In this document: piece by piece, positions 43,156 through 52,545 of the stretch
Position numbering within the stretch: the first letter of the stretch is position 1
Layout: every line of letters starts with the position of its first letter
DNA from: Acinetobacter sp. WCHA45
GTDB lineage: Bacteria > Pseudomonadota > Gammaproteobacteria > Pseudomonadales > Moraxellaceae
Reading direction: 5' to 3'
DNA: 64,000 bases
Assembly (NCBI RefSeq): GCF_002165255.2
Contig: NZ_CP028561.1
Location: 1,116,001 to 1,180,000, forward strand
Program-made: the position numbers and the translations under genes
The notes under the pieces: generated by a model
The model's database searches: none
What the model was told of the DNA's origin: nothing
The model's input: the letters and a program-made list of their open reading frames with translations, nothing else

Positions 43156-43629
43156 ATGCTAAATCAAATGTTTATGAAAGGAATCATGGGAGTTTCTATT
43201 GCTTTTTTAAGCATGACTGCTTTTTCAGCCTCGATCGAAGGTTATTGGAAAAGTATTGAAGAACGTACAGGTGAGCAACTTTCGATTGTTGAAATCCGTA
43301 AAGGATCAGATGGTCGCTTTCATGGGAAAATTGTTTATCGTTATCCTAATGCTCGTGGTTTTTCCCTTGCGAACTGTACCAAGTGCCCAGCTCCAAATAC
43401 CAATAAGCCAATTCTTGGCTTAGAAATTTTATCAGGTTTTAGAGAAGATCCAGATAAGCCAGATTCATATATTGAAGGTCGAGTATTAGAAGCAACAAGT
43501 GGTAGAGTTTATAAAGGTAAAGCGGTCGTAACGGGTGACGGTAAACGTTTACGTATGCGCGGTTATATGGGCGTTTCTGCCTTAGGTCGTACAGTCGTCT
43601 GGTTACGAACAGATAGTGCAAATCCTTAA
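43156..43629 (+). CDS. DUF2147 secreted protein, third copy
   Basis: The 157-residue paralogue has a Sec signal peptide (MKGIMGVSIAFLSMTAFSAS region). The DUF2147 domain has IEGYWKSIEERTGEQLSIVE, NCTKCPAPN with the conserved Cys pair, and MRGYMGVSALGRTVVWLRTD. The three copies share the same domain edges and end in RTDSANP. The gene is followed by a strong bidirectional terminator, while the first two copies are separated by about 150 and 440 bp, so each may have its own promoter. Confidence 0.85.
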   Translation: MLNQMFMKGIMGVSIAFLSMTAFSASIEGYWKSIEERTGEQLSIVEIRKGSDGRFHGKIVYRYPNARGFSLANCTKCPAPNTNKPILGLEILSGFREDPDKPDSYIEGRVLEATSGRVYKGKAVVTGDGKRLRMRGYMGVSALGRTVVWLRTDSANP

Positions 43630-43636
43630 TTAGTGT

Positions 43637-43673
43637 AATAAAAAACCTCGAAAATATTTCGAGGTTTTTTATT
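43637..43673. terminator. Bidirectional terminator
   Basis: AATAAAAAACCTCGAAA (43637-43653) and TTTCGAGGTTTTTTATT (43657-43673) form a perfect 17-bp stem with a 3-nt loop. It serves the third DUF2147 gene and the convergent 85-residue gene. Confidence 0.88.
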
Positions 43674-43684
43674 AAATGTAAAAG

Positions 43685-43942
43685 TTAAACAGGGCATGGT
43701 AAGTTTTCGTCCTCCTGACCGATTTTTTTGGCGTTGATAAGTGCTTGGACTTTTTTACTTGGTAATTTTTCTTTTCCAAGTTCATCATAGGTATTCACGA
43801 TATTCGTTACTTCTAAGCTGCTGAGTTCGATTCCTTCTGCTGTTAAAAAAACGGAAATGACATGATGATCCACACCTGCTTTTGCAAGATCATGGATCGC
43901 TTTAATATTTTCTAAACGATATAAGTGTGCTTTTAATTCCAT
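43685..43942 (-). CDS. Small hypothetical protein
   Basis: The 85-residue product starts at ATG 43942 (MELKAHLYRLENIKAIHDLA). It is helical and charged, with a conserved-looking HVISVFLTAEGIELSSLEV core and a Lys-rich tail. There is no signal peptide or membrane segment. An upstream in-frame ATG at 44011 would add 23 residues of unlikely composition. I do not recognise it. It is probably a conserved Acinetobacter protein, transcribed towards the shared terminator. Confidence 0.6.
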   Translation of the reverse strand: MELKAHLYRLENIKAIHDLAKAGVDHHVISVFLTAEGIELSSLEVTNIVNTYDELGKEKLPSKKVQALINAKKIGQEDENLPCPV

Positions 43943-44286
43943 CGTCTTAACCCTCGCTTGTTTGATTGTATTACCTACATTGGCATATAAACTTAAGCAA
44001 TAACCGTGCACAAAATGTAAAGCGCATAAAAAAAATGTAATTCAAACCTTGGGATTTGGTTATTTTTGTAGCTTTTATTTAAAATTAGAAATAACTGTTG
44101 TTATTCTTTCTAAACAGAATTCCATTTTAATCAATTAATTTGAAAATCACTGAACTAAACCCCAATAAAAATACTTGAAACTAAGATATGGGCTTAAAGA
44201 CAGCTTTTGTAAGTTGGCGTATGATCGACTAATCAAGAAGTCTTGATAACAAGACCATCCGACATGATGAATGATAAGGAATACTG
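43943..44286. other. Non-coding region upstream of pepN
   Basis: This 344-bp stretch between two divergent genes shows no gene I can support. AAGGAA just before 44287 is the pepN ribosome binding site. The promoters for pepN and the 85-residue gene should lie here; no clear -35/-10 pair was assigned. Confidence 0.4.
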
Positions 44287-46896
44287 ATGAATATTGCGGC
44301 ACAGCCTCCTGTACAAGCAGATCAAACGATTTATTTAAAAGATTATCAAAAGCCATCATTCTTGGTTGAATCAATTAATTTAAATATTCAAGTTTATGAT
44401 GATCATACGATTGTCGATTCTACACTGGTGATGAAGCGTCAGACTGCAGGTGAATTGGTTCTGTTAGGTCGTGATCTTGAATTAAAATCGGTTCAATTGA
44501 ATGGGCAAACCCTTAGCGCTGAACAATATCATTTGGATACTGAACAATTGGTGATCACTGATGCACCAGATGAGGTCATTGTTCAAACTCAGGTGATTAT
44601 CCATCCTGAATCCAATACGCAACTTGAAGGCTTATATAAAGCAGGCGATTTGTTCGTTACCCAAAATGAACCAGAAGGTTTCCGTAAAATCACCTTCTAT
44701 CCAGATCGTCCAGATGTGCTTGCTGAGTTTACGACACGGGTAGAAGCAGATAAGAAATATCCTATATTGCTTGCAAATGGTAACTTGTTGGAAACGGGTG
44801 AAGCTGGGGAAGGTCGTCATTTTGCAATTTGGCAAGATCCAACCAAAAAGCCAAGCTATTTATTTGCCTGTGTGATTGGTGATTTGGCGGTACTGAAAGA
44901 TCGTTACACTACATCAGAAGGTCGTGATGTTGCTCTTGAAATTTATGCAATCGATAAAGATATTCCAAAATGTCACATCGCAATGGAAGCATTAAAGCAT
45001 TCGATGCGTTGGGACGAAGAACACTATGGTCGTCCGTATGATCTCGATAACTACATGATTGTCGCCGTCAGTCAGTTCAACATGGGTGCAATGGAAAATA
45101 AAGGTTTAAATATCTTTAATGCATCTTGTGTACTTGCCGATGAGGAATACACCACTGATGTTGCGATTATGCGAGTTCAATCTGTAATTGCACATGAATA
45201 TTTCCATAATTGGACAGGCAACCGAATTACCTGTCGTGACTGGTTCCAGTTGTGTTTAAAAGAAGGCTTAACGGTTTTCCGGGATCAGTCTTTCTCTGAG
45301 GATTTACAATCAGCGGCCGTACAACGAATTGATGATGTAGCGGTATTGAAATCGCATCAATTCCCTGAAGATGCAGGACCATTATCACATCCACCTCGTC
45401 CAGACCATTTTGTTGAAATCAATAACTTCTATACCGCGACAGTGTATGAGAAGGGTGCTGAAATCAATCGCATGATGGCAACTTTATTGGGGAAAGAAAA
45501 ATACCGTAAAGGCACAGATGAATATTTTCTGCGTCATGATGGGCAAGCAGTTACAGTTGAAGACTGGGTTGCGGCATTGAGTGCAGGTTCAGGTGTTGAT
45601 CTCTCTAACTTCCTCACATGGTATAACCAACCGGGGACACCAAAGTTAGAAGCTCAAGGTGAATATGATGCTGCTGCACAGACTTACCGTTTAAGCTTCA
45701 AACAAAGTTTGAAAGCACATCCAAAATATCCAAACCTCAAAGCAGTGCCAATTCCTGTGGCTCTGGCATTATTTAATGCCAATACAGGTGAGCAATATAC
45801 CTTGCACAGCACTGATCTGTTTGTGAATGAGGTCAAAGATGGCGTGTACTTATTTGATCAAGATGAAGCAACAATTGAATTTACAGGGGTGACTGAGCAA
45901 CCTGTTGCCTCGTTATTACGTAATTTTTCTGCCCCTGTGAATTTAGTCTTTGATTATTCCAATGATGATCTTGCCTTCTTGATTCAGCATGAAACCAATG
46001 GCTTTAACCAATGGCAAGCGACACAAACTTTATTGGAACGTATTCTTTTAGAAGACCATAAGGTGGACACCTATATTCAGGCAATTAAAAATACCTTGCC
46101 TGACTTAGTAAATAAAGATCCGTTATTGGCATCACGTTTATTTGATGTACCAAGTGAAAACTATCTAGGCAGTCGTATTGATCAAGACTATGAGCCCGAA
46201 TTGATTCGAGAGAAGCGTGAAGCTGTGCTGGATCATTTAGCACGTGATTTAGGCTCATTCTGGAAAGACACCTATTTGGCCTTAGATCCAGACCAGCAAA
46301 AAGAGTTCTCTTTGGCAATGGGCGTGCGTTCATTGAAAAATATCACCTTGAATATGTTGGCGCGTCAAGGTGATGAATCTGTGTTCGATTTGGCTTATAC
46401 CCAATATCAACAAACAGGCAATATGTCTGAACGTTTAGGGGCATTACGCGTTTTGGTCTGGAATGATGCGCCACAAGCGCAAGCTGCACTTGCAGATTTC
46501 TATAAGCGTTTTAAAGATGAAGCCTTGTCTTTAGATCAATGGTTTAGCATCCAAGCATCAAATCCATGTGCGACAGCGGAAACGATTGAGTATCTGACTA
46601 AGCACGCCGATTATGATTTGGGAACACCGAACCGTATCCGTGCAGTGAGTGGTGGACTAGCTGCAAATCCAGTCAATACGTGGAGCTTTGGTGTCGATCA
46701 TTTCATTGAGCTTGCCGCTTATTTGGATGAAAAAAACCCAATTTTAGGTTCGCGTTTATTACAAGTATTGTCTCGTTGGTATACTTTAGCCGAACCACAA
46801 CGTAGTCAAGTACAGCAAGCGCTTAAAGCGTTGCAGCCTAAAGTGAAATCGAAAAATGTAGCAGAAACATTGAACAGTATGCTAAACATTGAATAA
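44287..46896 (+). CDS. pepN: Aminopeptidase N PepN
   Basis: The 869-residue M1-family zinc metallopeptidase removes N-terminal residues from peptides in the cytoplasm. Its length matches E. coli PepN (870). The substrate-recognition motif is GAMENKGLN. The zinc site is VIAHEYFHNWTGNRI (HExxH) with the third ligand in KEGLTVFRDQ. A C-terminal DUF3458 helical part follows. AAGGA lies before the ATG. The gene ends in a strong terminator and stands alone. Confidence 0.95.
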   Translation: MNIAAQPPVQADQTIYLKDYQKPSFLVESINLNIQVYDDHTIVDSTLVMKRQTAGELVLLGRDLELKSVQLNGQTLSAEQYHLDTEQLVITDAPDEVIVQTQVIIHPESNTQLEGLYKAGDLFVTQNEPEGFRKITFYPDRPDVLAEFTTRVEADKKYPILLANGNLLETGEAGEGRHFAIWQDPTKKPSYLFACVIGDLAVLKDRYTTSEGRDVALEIYAIDKDIPKCHIAMEALKHSMRWDEEHYGRPYDLDNYMIVAVSQFNMGAMENKGLNIFNASCVLADEEYTTDVAIMRVQSVIAHEYFHNWTGNRITCRDWFQLCLKEGLTVFRDQSFSEDLQSAAVQRIDDVAVLKSHQFPEDAGPLSHPPRPDHFVEINNFYTATVYEKGAEINRMMATLLGKEKYRKGTDEYFLRHDGQAVTVEDWVAALSAGSGVDLSNFLTWYNQPGTPKLEAQGEYDAAAQTYRLSFKQSLKAHPKYPNLKAVPIPVALALFNANTGEQYTLHSTDLFVNEVKDGVYLFDQDEATIEFTGVTEQPVASLLRNFSAPVNLVFDYSNDDLAFLIQHETNGFNQWQATQTLLERILLEDHKVDTYIQAIKNTLPDLVNKDPLLASRLFDVPSENYLGSRIDQDYEPELIREKREAVLDHLARDLGSFWKDTYLALDPDQQKEFSLAMGVRSLKNITLNMLARQGDESVFDLAYTQYQQTGNMSERLGALRVLVWNDAPQAQAALADFYKRFKDEALSLDQWFSIQASNPCATAETIEYLTKHADYDLGTPNRIRAVSGGLAANPVNTWSFGVDHFIELAAYLDEKNPILGSRLLQVLSRWYTLAEPQRSQVQQALKALQPKVKSKNVAETLNSMLNIE

Positions 46897-46913
46897 CACA
46901 TTATTTTTGTCAG

Positions 46914-46941
46914 AAAGGATGCTGTCTCAGCATCCTTTTTT
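46914..46941 (+). terminator. pepN terminator
   Basis: AAAGGATGCTG (46914-46924) pairs with CAGCATCCTTT (46928-46938) around a TCT loop and is followed by T's. A standard rho-independent terminator. Confidence 0.88.
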
Positions 46942-46996
46942 ACATGTTCTGGATTATCATTAGTTCACAGAAAGGATACTCATATTGTGGTGATAC

Positions 46997-49135
46997 ATGG
47001 CTTTGCATCGCAAAACACCAGCGGATCGGTTGTTTTATGCCATTTTAGGGTTGTCGTTGGCCCTTGTTGCGGTCATCTATTGTGCGGTAAATCAGCCCAG
47101 TAGCCATTTACGCTTTGAAGTCAAAGAACGCCAAAAAATTTCGGTATTTGACGGGGAGCGATTGATATTACAGGATGTGGATTCAGTTGCAATTTCAGCA
47201 GCAGGTGGGCAGAACCGAATACAGCTAAACGCAAATGACTTTACTGAAGACCCCCATTTTGTTGCAACCTATCCTGAGATGCAGCAATTTTTTATCAAGC
47301 AGAGCCAAGTTCATCAACTGATCAGCCAGCATCAGCAAATATTTTTGCATTCAGGCGATCATTCAAGCTCAACGCCATATCCTGTCAATATTCAGCCTAA
47401 ACGAACGCTTCGAGATTTACCTTTTGAGTTCTGGTTTCAACTTGCTGTCAGTTCGATTGGATTTTTGCTGGGCTGCTGGATTTGGGCATTGCGTCCCAAT
47501 GAAATCGCCCCCCGTGTTTTTGCCTTACTCAATGCAGCCTATCCCGTATTTGCCTTTTCCGCAGCCATCTATAGCACCCGTGATCTGGCTTTAAATGCCG
47601 AATTATTTCGGGTACTGGTCGCAATCAATACGGGTGGTGCATTGCTATATGGCTGTGCATTAATCAGTCTATTCTTGGTGTACCCAAAGCAGTTGATCAG
47701 AACCCAATGGTTGTGGGCAATACCGATATTTTTCTCTGGTTGGTGGTTGCTTGATACCTTATTTCTTTTGCCTGAACCAAGCATGGGGGGAGACTTACCC
47801 GTTACCCTGCAAATGCTGGGCGCAATTTTATGTATGGTTTGGCAATGGCGGGCAAACCGACATGATCCACGGGCAAAAGTGGCATTGCGCTGGTTTGCCT
47901 TATGGATTCTGGTCAGTAGCGGCGCATTTGTATTTTTGGTTCAGAGTACCCAGCTACTTGATATTCAGCTTAATATGTCACAAGGCTATTCGTTCGGTTT
48001 CTTCCTGTTTGTGACTATTGGTATTGCGATTGGCTTAAAACGCTATCAGTTATTTAGTCTGGACCGTTGGGCATTCGGAATTCTGTACTGGCTGGCAGGA
48101 GCGATTTTACTGGTGTTGCTGGATGCCTTTCTGGTGATGATGTTAAGCCCACTTATGTCACTCAGTCTGGCCATCCTGATTTGTGGTCTGGTTTGGTTGC
48201 CTGTCCGTGGCTGGCTACAGGCACGCCTGTTACAACGCAAAAAGTTATCCGACAGCGAACTGTTTGAACGAATCTTGCAGGTCAGCTTTGCGGTGAATGA
48301 GCAGGAACGCCAGTTACAGTGGAAAGCCTTGTTGAATGACCTGTTTCAGCCTTTAAACCTTGAGATAAGTGAACAGACAAATCATAGCCAAATCGAAGAC
48401 AACGGACTGGTGCTCTATATCCCACAGGTGGCAGGGCTGACGGCGATGCGTCTCAGCTATCCGCAGCAAGGCCGCCGTTTGTTTAGTGAATATGACCAGC
48501 AACTGATCCAGAATCTATTACCGTTTTTAGCTCAGGCAGTAGAGAGTCGGGTTGCCTATGACAATGGTGTGCGTGAGGAAAGACACCGTATCGCCCGAGA
48601 TTTGCACGATGATCTGGGGGCGAAACTATTATCGGGTCTCTACCAGAAAGATGTGGATCAAGCCAAGCAGGCCATTCGTCAGGCGATTGCCGAAATGCGT
48701 ACCATCGTCAATGGTCTGTTAGGTACAGGGGTTGAGTTAAATGTGATTTTGCAGGAGTTTGAATATGAGGTTGCGACTCGCCTGCAAAGTTGTGGGATAG
48801 AACTAAATTGGCAACAAAACCTTGCAGACACACCCATTACCTTGAGTTATGCACAATACAGGCATTATATTTCTATGCTTCGGGAAATCATCAGTAATAT
48901 AATGAAGCATGCCAATGCGCAAAAAGTGACGATTGACATCAGTTTGCTTGACTCACAACTGGTTTCAGTCATTTGTGATGATGGTGCTGGATTTGATGGT
49001 CAAACTAATCAGTCTGAGGGGAATGGGCTTAAAAACCTGAGGGAACGTGCAACTGAACTTTCGGCAACCCTGCATTTTCATAGGCTGCCAGAAACACAAG
49101 GTTCAAGGGTAGAGTTGATTTTTCCATTATCGTGA
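46997..49135 (+). CDS. NarL-type sensor histidine kinase with multi-pass membrane sensor
   Basis: This 712-residue kinase starts with a membrane helix (about 12-31) and an extracytoplasmic stretch (32-145). About seven further helices lie between 145 and 405. A linker follows, then a HisKA_3 domain (RHRIARDLHDDLGAKL, phospho-acceptor His in DLHDDL) and an ATPase domain with REIISNIMKHANA (N box) and VICDDGAGFDG (G box). The layout resembles ComP/DegS-type kinases. The response regulator gene follows 34-46 bp downstream. The gene reads somewhat richer in G and C than pepN, hinting at a different origin. The signal is unknown. Confidence 0.85.
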   Translation: MALHRKTPADRLFYAILGLSLALVAVIYCAVNQPSSHLRFEVKERQKISVFDGERLILQDVDSVAISAAGGQNRIQLNANDFTEDPHFVATYPEMQQFFIKQSQVHQLISQHQQIFLHSGDHSSSTPYPVNIQPKRTLRDLPFEFWFQLAVSSIGFLLGCWIWALRPNEIAPRVFALLNAAYPVFAFSAAIYSTRDLALNAELFRVLVAINTGGALLYGCALISLFLVYPKQLIRTQWLWAIPIFFSGWWLLDTLFLLPEPSMGGDLPVTLQMLGAILCMVWQWRANRHDPRAKVALRWFALWILVSSGAFVFLVQSTQLLDIQLNMSQGYSFGFFLFVTIGIAIGLKRYQLFSLDRWAFGILYWLAGAILLVLLDAFLVMMLSPLMSLSLAILICGLVWLPVRGWLQARLLQRKKLSDSELFERILQVSFAVNEQERQLQWKALLNDLFQPLNLEISEQTNHSQIEDNGLVLYIPQVAGLTAMRLSYPQQGRRLFSEYDQQLIQNLLPFLAQAVESRVAYDNGVREERHRIARDLHDDLGAKLLSGLYQKDVDQAKQAIRQAIAEMRTIVNGLLGTGVELNVILQEFEYEVATRLQSCGIELNWQQNLADTPITLSYAQYRHYISMLREIISNIMKHANAQKVTIDISLLDSQLVSVICDDGAGFDGQTNQSEGNGLKNLRERATELSATLHFHRLPETQGSRVELIFPLS

Positions 49136-49181
49136 CTGTGGCAAAAAGTAATGGATGTAAATATATAAGATGGGTGTAAAT

Positions 49182-49835
49182 ATGATTCAAACGGCATTGA
49201 TTTTAGAAGATATACTGGAAGTCAATGCATGGATGAAACAGATGTTGCTTGAAACCTTTGCAGGCATTCGTATCCAGCAGGTTTATAGTGTAAAGGAAGC
49301 AAAACATTCATTATTGTCACAACATTATGATCTGGCCTTGATTGATCTTTCCTTGCCTGATGGAAAGGGAACAGAGGTGATTGACTGGCTGGAACAACAT
49401 TCTGCCAATACCTTGAGTGTGGTGGTGACAATTTTTGAAGATGACCAATATCTGTTTGAGGCCATTTGTCATGGTGCAAAAGGGTACTTGCTGAAAGACC
49501 TTGAACCAACTGTATTTCAGCAGCATTTGAAAAACCTGATTGCTGGAATCCATGCCTTTTCCCCAAGCATGACGCAGAAACTACTCAATTATGTCAAAAC
49601 ACATGAACAGCTCAATCAACAAAAGCAACAGGCCATACAGTCACTGACTTTAACAAATCGGGAAAAACAGGTGCTTGTCTATATTGCAAAAGGACATCAG
49701 GTCGCTGAAATCGCCTACGAATTAAAATTATCTGGCCATACCATAAATGGCTATATCAAGACAATTTATCAAAAACTGCATATTTCATCCCGTGCTGAAG
49801 CAGCATTGCTGGCACAGCAATATGGTTTAATTTGA
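49182..49835 (+). CDS. NarL/LuxR-family response regulator
   Basis: The 217-residue regulator starts at ATG 49182 (MIQTALILEDILEVN); an ATG at 49170 would add four residues and cannot be excluded. The receiver domain has phospho-acceptor Asp in LIDLSLPDGKG and the Lys in YLLKDLEPT. The C-terminal LuxR-type HTH is LTNREKQVLVYIAKGHQVAEI followed by TINGYIKTIYQKL. It pairs with the upstream HisKA_3 kinase. Its stop overlaps by 9 bp the end of the convergent Uma2 gene. Targets are unknown. Confidence 0.87.
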   Translation: MIQTALILEDILEVNAWMKQMLLETFAGIRIQQVYSVKEAKHSLLSQHYDLALIDLSLPDGKGTEVIDWLEQHSANTLSVVVTIFEDDQYLFEAICHGAKGYLLKDLEPTVFQQHLKNLIAGIHAFSPSMTQKLLNYVKTHEQLNQQKQQAIQSLTLTNREKQVLVYIAKGHQVAEIAYELKLSGHTINGYIKTIYQKLHISSRAEAALLAQQYGLI

Positions 49836-50435
49836 GAGGTTTTGTTCTGCTAGGGCTTTCTTCTCTAGCCATGTCACGACATCTTCATTTTTGACACGGT
49901 CATAAATATCTTCAACTGAAATGCTTAAACCAATTGAGTTCAGTGTAATGTGATCTCCCAAATAGTAGAAATGAGATTGCCAGTTTTGACTACGACATAC
50001 CACTTCAATCTCGGCAATACCCTGTTCAATCAGGATATATTCCTGTAGGGTCGGAATCTGTAGATACTTTTCACGTTTGATCACACGGTCAATCTGGCGC
50101 GTGGATTTAGACAATACCTCAACAATAATGGTCGGTGTTTCTGTAAAAACACTGTCATCTGCTAAATCTGAACAATCAACCAGTACATCAGGATAGAAAT
50201 AACAGTCGTCAATTTTGACTTTCATATCTGACATCATAGAACTGCAAGATTTTCCTTTTAAATGCATATGAAAGGCTGAATTTATATTACTGACAATATG
50301 ATTATGCGCCGCTTTTGCCCCAGCCATTGCATAGACTTCGCCATGAATATATTCATGTTTAATATCAGTCAGCAATTCGCCATCAAGATAATCCTGTTCA
50401 CTGACTGAAAGTGGGTAGGCATGATGAGGTGACAT
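49827..50435 (-). CDS. Uma2-family (DUF820) restriction-endonuclease-like protein
   Basis: The 202-residue protein belongs to the Uma2/DUF820 PD-(D/E)XK-fold family. It has EYIHGEVYAMAGAKAAHNHIV, the DVLVDCSD segment with the metal-binding Asp, and PTIIVEVLSKSTRQIDRVIK (E-x-x-S region), then IPTLQEYILIEQ. Family members are abundant in cyanobacteria; in proteobacteria they are scattered and often near mobile DNA. The cleavage target is unknown. It is convergent to, and overlaps by 9 bp, the response regulator gene. It starts at ATG 50435. Confidence 0.82.
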   Translation of the reverse strand: MSPHHAYPLSVSEQDYLDGELLTDIKHEYIHGEVYAMAGAKAAHNHIVSNINSAFHMHLKGKSCSSMMSDMKVKIDDCYFYPDVLVDCSDLADDSVFTETPTIIVEVLSKSTRQIDRVIKREKYLQIPTLQEYILIEQGIAEIEVVCRSQNWQSHFYYLGDHITLNSIGLSISVEDIYDRVKNEDVVTWLEKKALAEQNLSN

Positions 50436-50638
50436 GGCAATAACTCATAATGATATAAATACAGCCTATACCTTAGCGTGTATGAAGAAGTATCACAACT
50501 GACTGAATATTCACATTGTAAGCAAGTTTTTGAAGTCAAAATAGATTTTAGGCTATCCCCCCTGAACTGGGGATACACAGAAAACCCTAAAAACGTTACT
50601 GTCATCACGAAAGGGATGAAATAATGAATGGGGTTAGT

Positions 50639-52438
50639 ATGTTAAAAAAAAGTTTATTGAGTGCTTGTATTGCTGCCAGTGTGTTACTGACAGCATGTCA
50701 TGATGACGATGATCAGCACAGTAATACATCACCAACACCGACCACAACCTACAGTAATTTAGCTGGAACAGCAGCTGTTGGGGCAGCGATTAAAAATGCC
50801 AGTGTCACAGCGAGTTGTAAAGATGGCACTGGGTTTAAAAATGAGGTTAAAACCAATGAACAGGGGGAATGGTCAGGGGAGGTGGATAGCACTAAACTAC
50901 CTTGTGCATTGGAAGTGAAAGCATCAGATACCCAAACCTTGCATGGTTATGCTACAAAAGCGGGTAATGTCAATATTACACCATTTACTGATCTTGCTCT
51001 GGCTTTGGCAAGCTCACAAACGCCAAGTGACTGGTACAAAACTTATCAACCAATTTTAGAAACCACACTGAAAACTGCGGTAGATAATTTAACCAAGCAA
51101 CTCAAAGCAAATGGTTATGTATTACCAGAAAACTTTGACCTATTAACAACTAAATTTGCGATTGATGATGCATTTGATAAAGCTCTGGATGCCTTTGCAG
51201 CGTCATTGGCTGCCAATCAAGCAACAATTAAAGACTACGCTGCCCTGATTGAGAAAGTAAAAGCAGGAGATGTGGCAGCAGTTCCTGATTTCGTTCCTGT
51301 AACTCCTGCCCCAGTAACAGAAACCTGTGCCAGCAAGAAACTACCTGTAGGCAAACTCAGTGATTTGACGAGCTATAGCGGTGATTACAGTGATAAAGGT
51401 ACAGTGGTCTTTAATCTGAATGCAGCGACAGGAAAAGTTATTGCAAAAGGCACAACTGCAACCATTGCAGAAGTTTGTGGCGCAAACGTCCAAAATAATG
51501 GTACAAATTATTATGTAATTACTGACAAGGGATATGTGACACTATTTAAAGACAATGCAGGTAAATATTCTGCGGAAAGTGCAGATTTTACAGGTTTTTA
51601 TGGTGAAAAAGCCACAGCCTCTCCACAACTTTGCGAGTCAAATGGTGCGGATGATAAGCTTGGCTTTAAGAATGCCCCGAATGATTTCTGTAGCTTTAGT
51701 AAGGCAAGTTCAGTTGCAATTACATCACCTGATATTTATACATTTTTTAATGCTGATAAAAAAGAAAATGTAAAAATCACGGTTGAAAATTCAGTTGTGA
51801 AAAGTGTTGCTGTTGAAAATAATAGTTATGCTTGGGCATGTGGTGTGGGAACAAATCCTGCCTGTAATGGTGTAACCGTAAAAGATGGACAGATCAATTC
51901 AAAACCTGCAAAAAGCTTCTATTTTAATAATACTGTATTAAAAGCAGTCAGTGGGACAACGCAAGATCTAACAGTTAAAAATAATAGTTTGTTGATGTAT
52001 TTAGATAACAGTCAGCAGACTACACCGACACCTGCTACAAGCTGTGCAAAGAGTACTAATCAATGGGGTTGTATCACCATTACTGGATTAGCTTCGCCAT
52101 TGATATTCGAACATGACTCAGCTGTATGGGCGACACCAAGAGTTGGGCAGTTTAACGCATCTAATCAAACTGTAAATGTACAGTTCGCCCATAAAGCAAA
52201 TCCACCACTAGAGGATGGTATAACGATTACCAAAGCTAATGCGAGTGCTACTTATATCTCATTTGCACTAGGTTCAATAACTTGGTATCAATGTGGAACA
52301 TATGCTTCGGAAACTTCTGTATGCCCTGGATTAAGTTTGGACACAGCAAACCGTACATTAACATTTAAAGATGTAAAACTTTCTCATCAAGCTGATCCAA
52401 CGAAAATATTAACTGCCAATGGCATACTGAAATTTTAA
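50639..52438 (+). CDS. Large lipoprotein with repeated C-terminal modules
   Basis: The product has about 599 residues. The signal is MLKKSLLSACIAASVLLTAC with lipobox LTAC, then an acidic, Thr/Pro-rich linker (HDDDDQHSNTSPTPTT). The next segment (45-105) resembles a carboxypeptidase-regulatory/Ig-like domain. A helical part (110-220) follows, then beta-rich modules. The C-terminal half holds two or more related units with paired cysteines and W/Y-x-CG starts (YAWACGVGTNPACNGVTV and WYQCGTYASETSVCPGLSL). It is surface or periplasmic. I start at ATG 50639; ATG 50624 adds five residues. No enzyme motif is visible. Confidence 0.65.
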   Translation: MLKKSLLSACIAASVLLTACHDDDDQHSNTSPTPTTTYSNLAGTAAVGAAIKNASVTASCKDGTGFKNEVKTNEQGEWSGEVDSTKLPCALEVKASDTQTLHGYATKAGNVNITPFTDLALALASSQTPSDWYKTYQPILETTLKTAVDNLTKQLKANGYVLPENFDLLTTKFAIDDAFDKALDAFAASLAANQATIKDYAALIEKVKAGDVAAVPDFVPVTPAPVTETCASKKLPVGKLSDLTSYSGDYSDKGTVVFNLNAATGKVIAKGTTATIAEVCGANVQNNGTNYYVITDKGYVTLFKDNAGKYSAESADFTGFYGEKATASPQLCESNGADDKLGFKNAPNDFCSFSKASSVAITSPDIYTFFNADKKENVKITVENSVVKSVAVENNSYAWACGVGTNPACNGVTVKDGQINSKPAKSFYFNNTVLKAVSGTTQDLTVKNNSLLMYLDNSQQTTPTPATSCAKSTNQWGCITITGLASPLIFEHDSAVWATPRVGQFNASNQTVNVQFAHKANPPLEDGITITKANASATYISFALGSITWYQCGTYASETSVCPGLSLDTANRTLTFKDVKLSHQADPTKILTANGILKF

Positions 52439-52460
52439 AAATTCACTCTAATCTTAGCTG

Positions 52461-52482
52461 GGGCATCTATTGATGCCCTTTT
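52461..52482 (+). terminator. Rho-independent terminator of the lipoprotein gene
   Basis: GGGCATC (52461-52467) and GATGCCC (52472-52478) form a stem with a TATT loop, followed by TTTT. Confidence 0.82.
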
Positions 52483-52545
52483 ATATTTGACAATATTAAT
52501 TGTCAAAAATAATATAAAAGCGATTTAAAAGAATGGATAGCTGAA

